DNA of 64,000 nucleotides. Origin: Mnemiopsis leidyi (Eukaryota > Ctenophora > Tentaculata > Lobata > Bolinopsidae). Under the pieces are notes generated by a model. That model was not told the origin of the DNA, searched no databases, and worked only from the letters and a program-made list of their open reading frames with translations. Numbering within the stretch: position 1 is the stretch's first letter; every line of letters starts with the position of its first letter. Below, in pieces: positions 52,501 through 55,500 of the stretch. Location of the stretch: contig JH153415.1 of NCBI GenBank assembly GCA_000226015.1, positions 110,536 through 174,535 of the forward strand. The letters run 5' to 3'. The position numbers and the translations under genes are program-made.

Positions 52501-55500
52501 CCAAATTTTTGTTCAAAATTATAACCAAATCAGCTAAGTAGACTACTCACTAGACAGTGTCGATTATAGATAAGTATCAAGGAGGGGCAGTTAAGGACGT
52601 TCGACTAGTTTTCGCTCCGCTTTAATTCCCGCAAAACAATGTTCAGCAGCTAAAATTAGCTAAAACGTCAGTATCTACCAGATCCTCCTCCCTCAAACTG
52701 CAAACTTCCTTTACGGACACCTCCTAAGTTTTTAACAAAAATAGCTGCTTATCAGCGGACACGCTGGCAGGCTGTTCTAATTGCCGAAAGCCCAGCTGAA
52801 CAGATCCAAAACATGGAATATGGATATCCTATTTTGTTTCGAAAATTAACCTGTCGGCTTGCCGACAGGTTTACAGTCCTTCGAAGAGCTTCTGTGGAGA
52901 AATCCGCCACGGCGGCTCTTGTTTCACAGGATCTGGGGATATTTGTACAGCTTCTGACATGCAGTTTAAAGCGGGTTTATAAGTAGCATTCGAGGTGAGC
53001 ATACTGCATATTTTTAATTTAGGTTATTAAACGCATTTAACTTCATTTCCGTTAATCTTCTCGATAGTAAGTGCAACTTCTCATTGATTTTAAAGAGCAT
53101 TCACGGTATAGTAATATTTTAGTTGGGTAAATTCTATCTTGCTACCCCTTCATCTGATAGCTTTCTGTTGACTGTTTTCTTGGTAAAGGCAATGCAGGAA
53201 ATGGATTCTTGCGAAGAAACGTGTCGTTTTCCACGGAAGTCTGGACCCTTCAGGAAAGTCTATACTCTAGAATTCGAACATTGCCCCTAACTCTAAATTC
53301 AATGACTATGACAACCACCATCCTTCTCATCAGGTTATCATTTGGGGCAAAGTTCTTTAATACACAACGATTGAATATTGTACCATTTATTCAGAAAATG
53401 TCAAACTCACCGTCGCACGTGGGCAGTGTCTGAGGGTTGTAAAGTCTGTCAGTCACACAGCGGTATTCTCCATCGTCAGATATTACGTATCCTTTATTGC
53501 ACAGAATCTGTATAATACTCGCTGCAAGAAGGTTCGGTTTGAGTAAACAATATATTTGTAGTGGTATAATAGTGACATTAGCCATCAAGTATAAAGCACA
53601 TAAAGCATCCTTCCTCCACATCTATACATCTGTATAGACAATGCAAACCGCTACAAATAGCGTTAAGTGTGCTTAGTATGTGCACTGCTTAGTATGAGAA
53701 TGTGTACTGTGTAGCGTCCAGATAGGAGAAAACTAGGACCTGTAGAGGTTACAAAACTAACTGTTTGTTAAATTGCTATCCTATTTTGTTACCCATCTTC
53801 TAAAGTTTTTCTTCAATTTAGTAATTAACATTAATAGAATTTGTACTTACTTGGTGGAATTTCACCGTTTTTGTCGATATTACCGTTCCTAAAATTATCC
53901 ACAGTACAAGCTTGGGCTGAAACGCATTGGAAGGTATCATATGTACGTCTATTATAACAGAATACATACAAATAATGGAGAAATTCTCAATAAATTTACA
54001 CATTTTCTATTTAAATTAATACAAATTTTATCATGCGATGTTGAATCCCTTATCGACAGTTTCACGTTTGTCTTCATTGTTTCCCTCTAAGTGCACATTG
54101 ATCGCACAATAACCACAGTATAGTTATTGACTTCCACAACTACAACATACCTTCACACCGAGGTAAAGTTCCGGAAGTTCTCTGTCTCGTCAAGCAGGTA
54201 GCTGTCCCCACAGTCAGTTTGTAGCCGTTGTTACACTGCACGGTTATCAGGTCCCCTGATGTGTATCTCTCCTTGGAGTAGTCTCCGTTAGCGATGTTGG
54301 GCAGCTCTCCTCGCGTGCAATCGTACCCTGTCGTAGAGAATCGTCAATGGTTATTCAGGAATAGTTGCTGATTGGCTGATGGTTATTCAGGAATAGTTGC
54401 TGATAAGTCTAGAGTTTCGGCTAACTATCACCTTATCTGATTTGACTGGTTTGTTTACGAGAACAGGCCCTGATACGAAGATACTACACAACGGCGTTTA
54501 TGATATTAAACTCACCATAACCGTAGGTATCACAGATGATTAATTGTGAGCTCGCGATGACTTAAATGTGACATGAAGGCGGGTTGTTGAGCTGTGAAAT
54601 GAACAAAACTAATCCATTAATGAGATGTGGTTTTAGATATATATATATTCAATATCACAAGCAGTCCGATAGACCTTATCATTGAGCTACAATTAACACC
54701 ACTATCCAGTTTAAAGAACAGACTCTTGTTTGGTTAGTCGAACTAAGTCCCCTGACTAGCAGGATCCTACAACCTACGTTCTACGTTCCCCCGACTAGCA
54801 GGATCCTACAACCTACGTTCTACGTTCCCCCGACTAGCAGGATCCTACAACCTACGTTCTACGTTCCCCCGACTAGCAGGATCCTACAACCTACAACCTA
54901 CTTGAGTAAAAAAGCACACACCTGTGCAGGTCGGAAGATCTCCAGAAGCCTGATTTCCAGCAACACAAAACACATTATCTCCTACTTTCTGGTAGTCAGT
55001 GTCACATGCAACCTGTATATTTATAGTGAACATGAATTAGTTGAGCAATGCGCTAAACATAAAGTATACTACAAGACACCAAATTAAGGTAAATTATCAT
55101 TTTTGCTTACCGAAATTTCGTCGTTGACCGGAATCTCAATTCCACCGTTAGTTATACGCCCGTTTGGTACATCAAAGCCGGATTTAGGGCACGGTAAAGC
55201 TGAAAGTAATTATGTTTTTGAAATTCTATACGCTTCAACGATAACATTGAAACTAAACTTGTCAACCTTTAACGCAGGTTGTGTACATAATCTGAATTTT
55301 AGCCAAATTCCGACTTACCAACGCATTTTGGGTAAGCTTTCTCCCTAAACACAGTCCCTGATTGACAAGTCAACTTGTCGGACCCGTCAAGTCTGTAGTT
55401 AACAGAACACTCGATAGTATAGGTTTGTTCTGGATTTATCGTATCAGGTTGCCCCGGGGTGAAGCGGCCGTTTGTTACATAACTGTCATCTGGTCTTGGA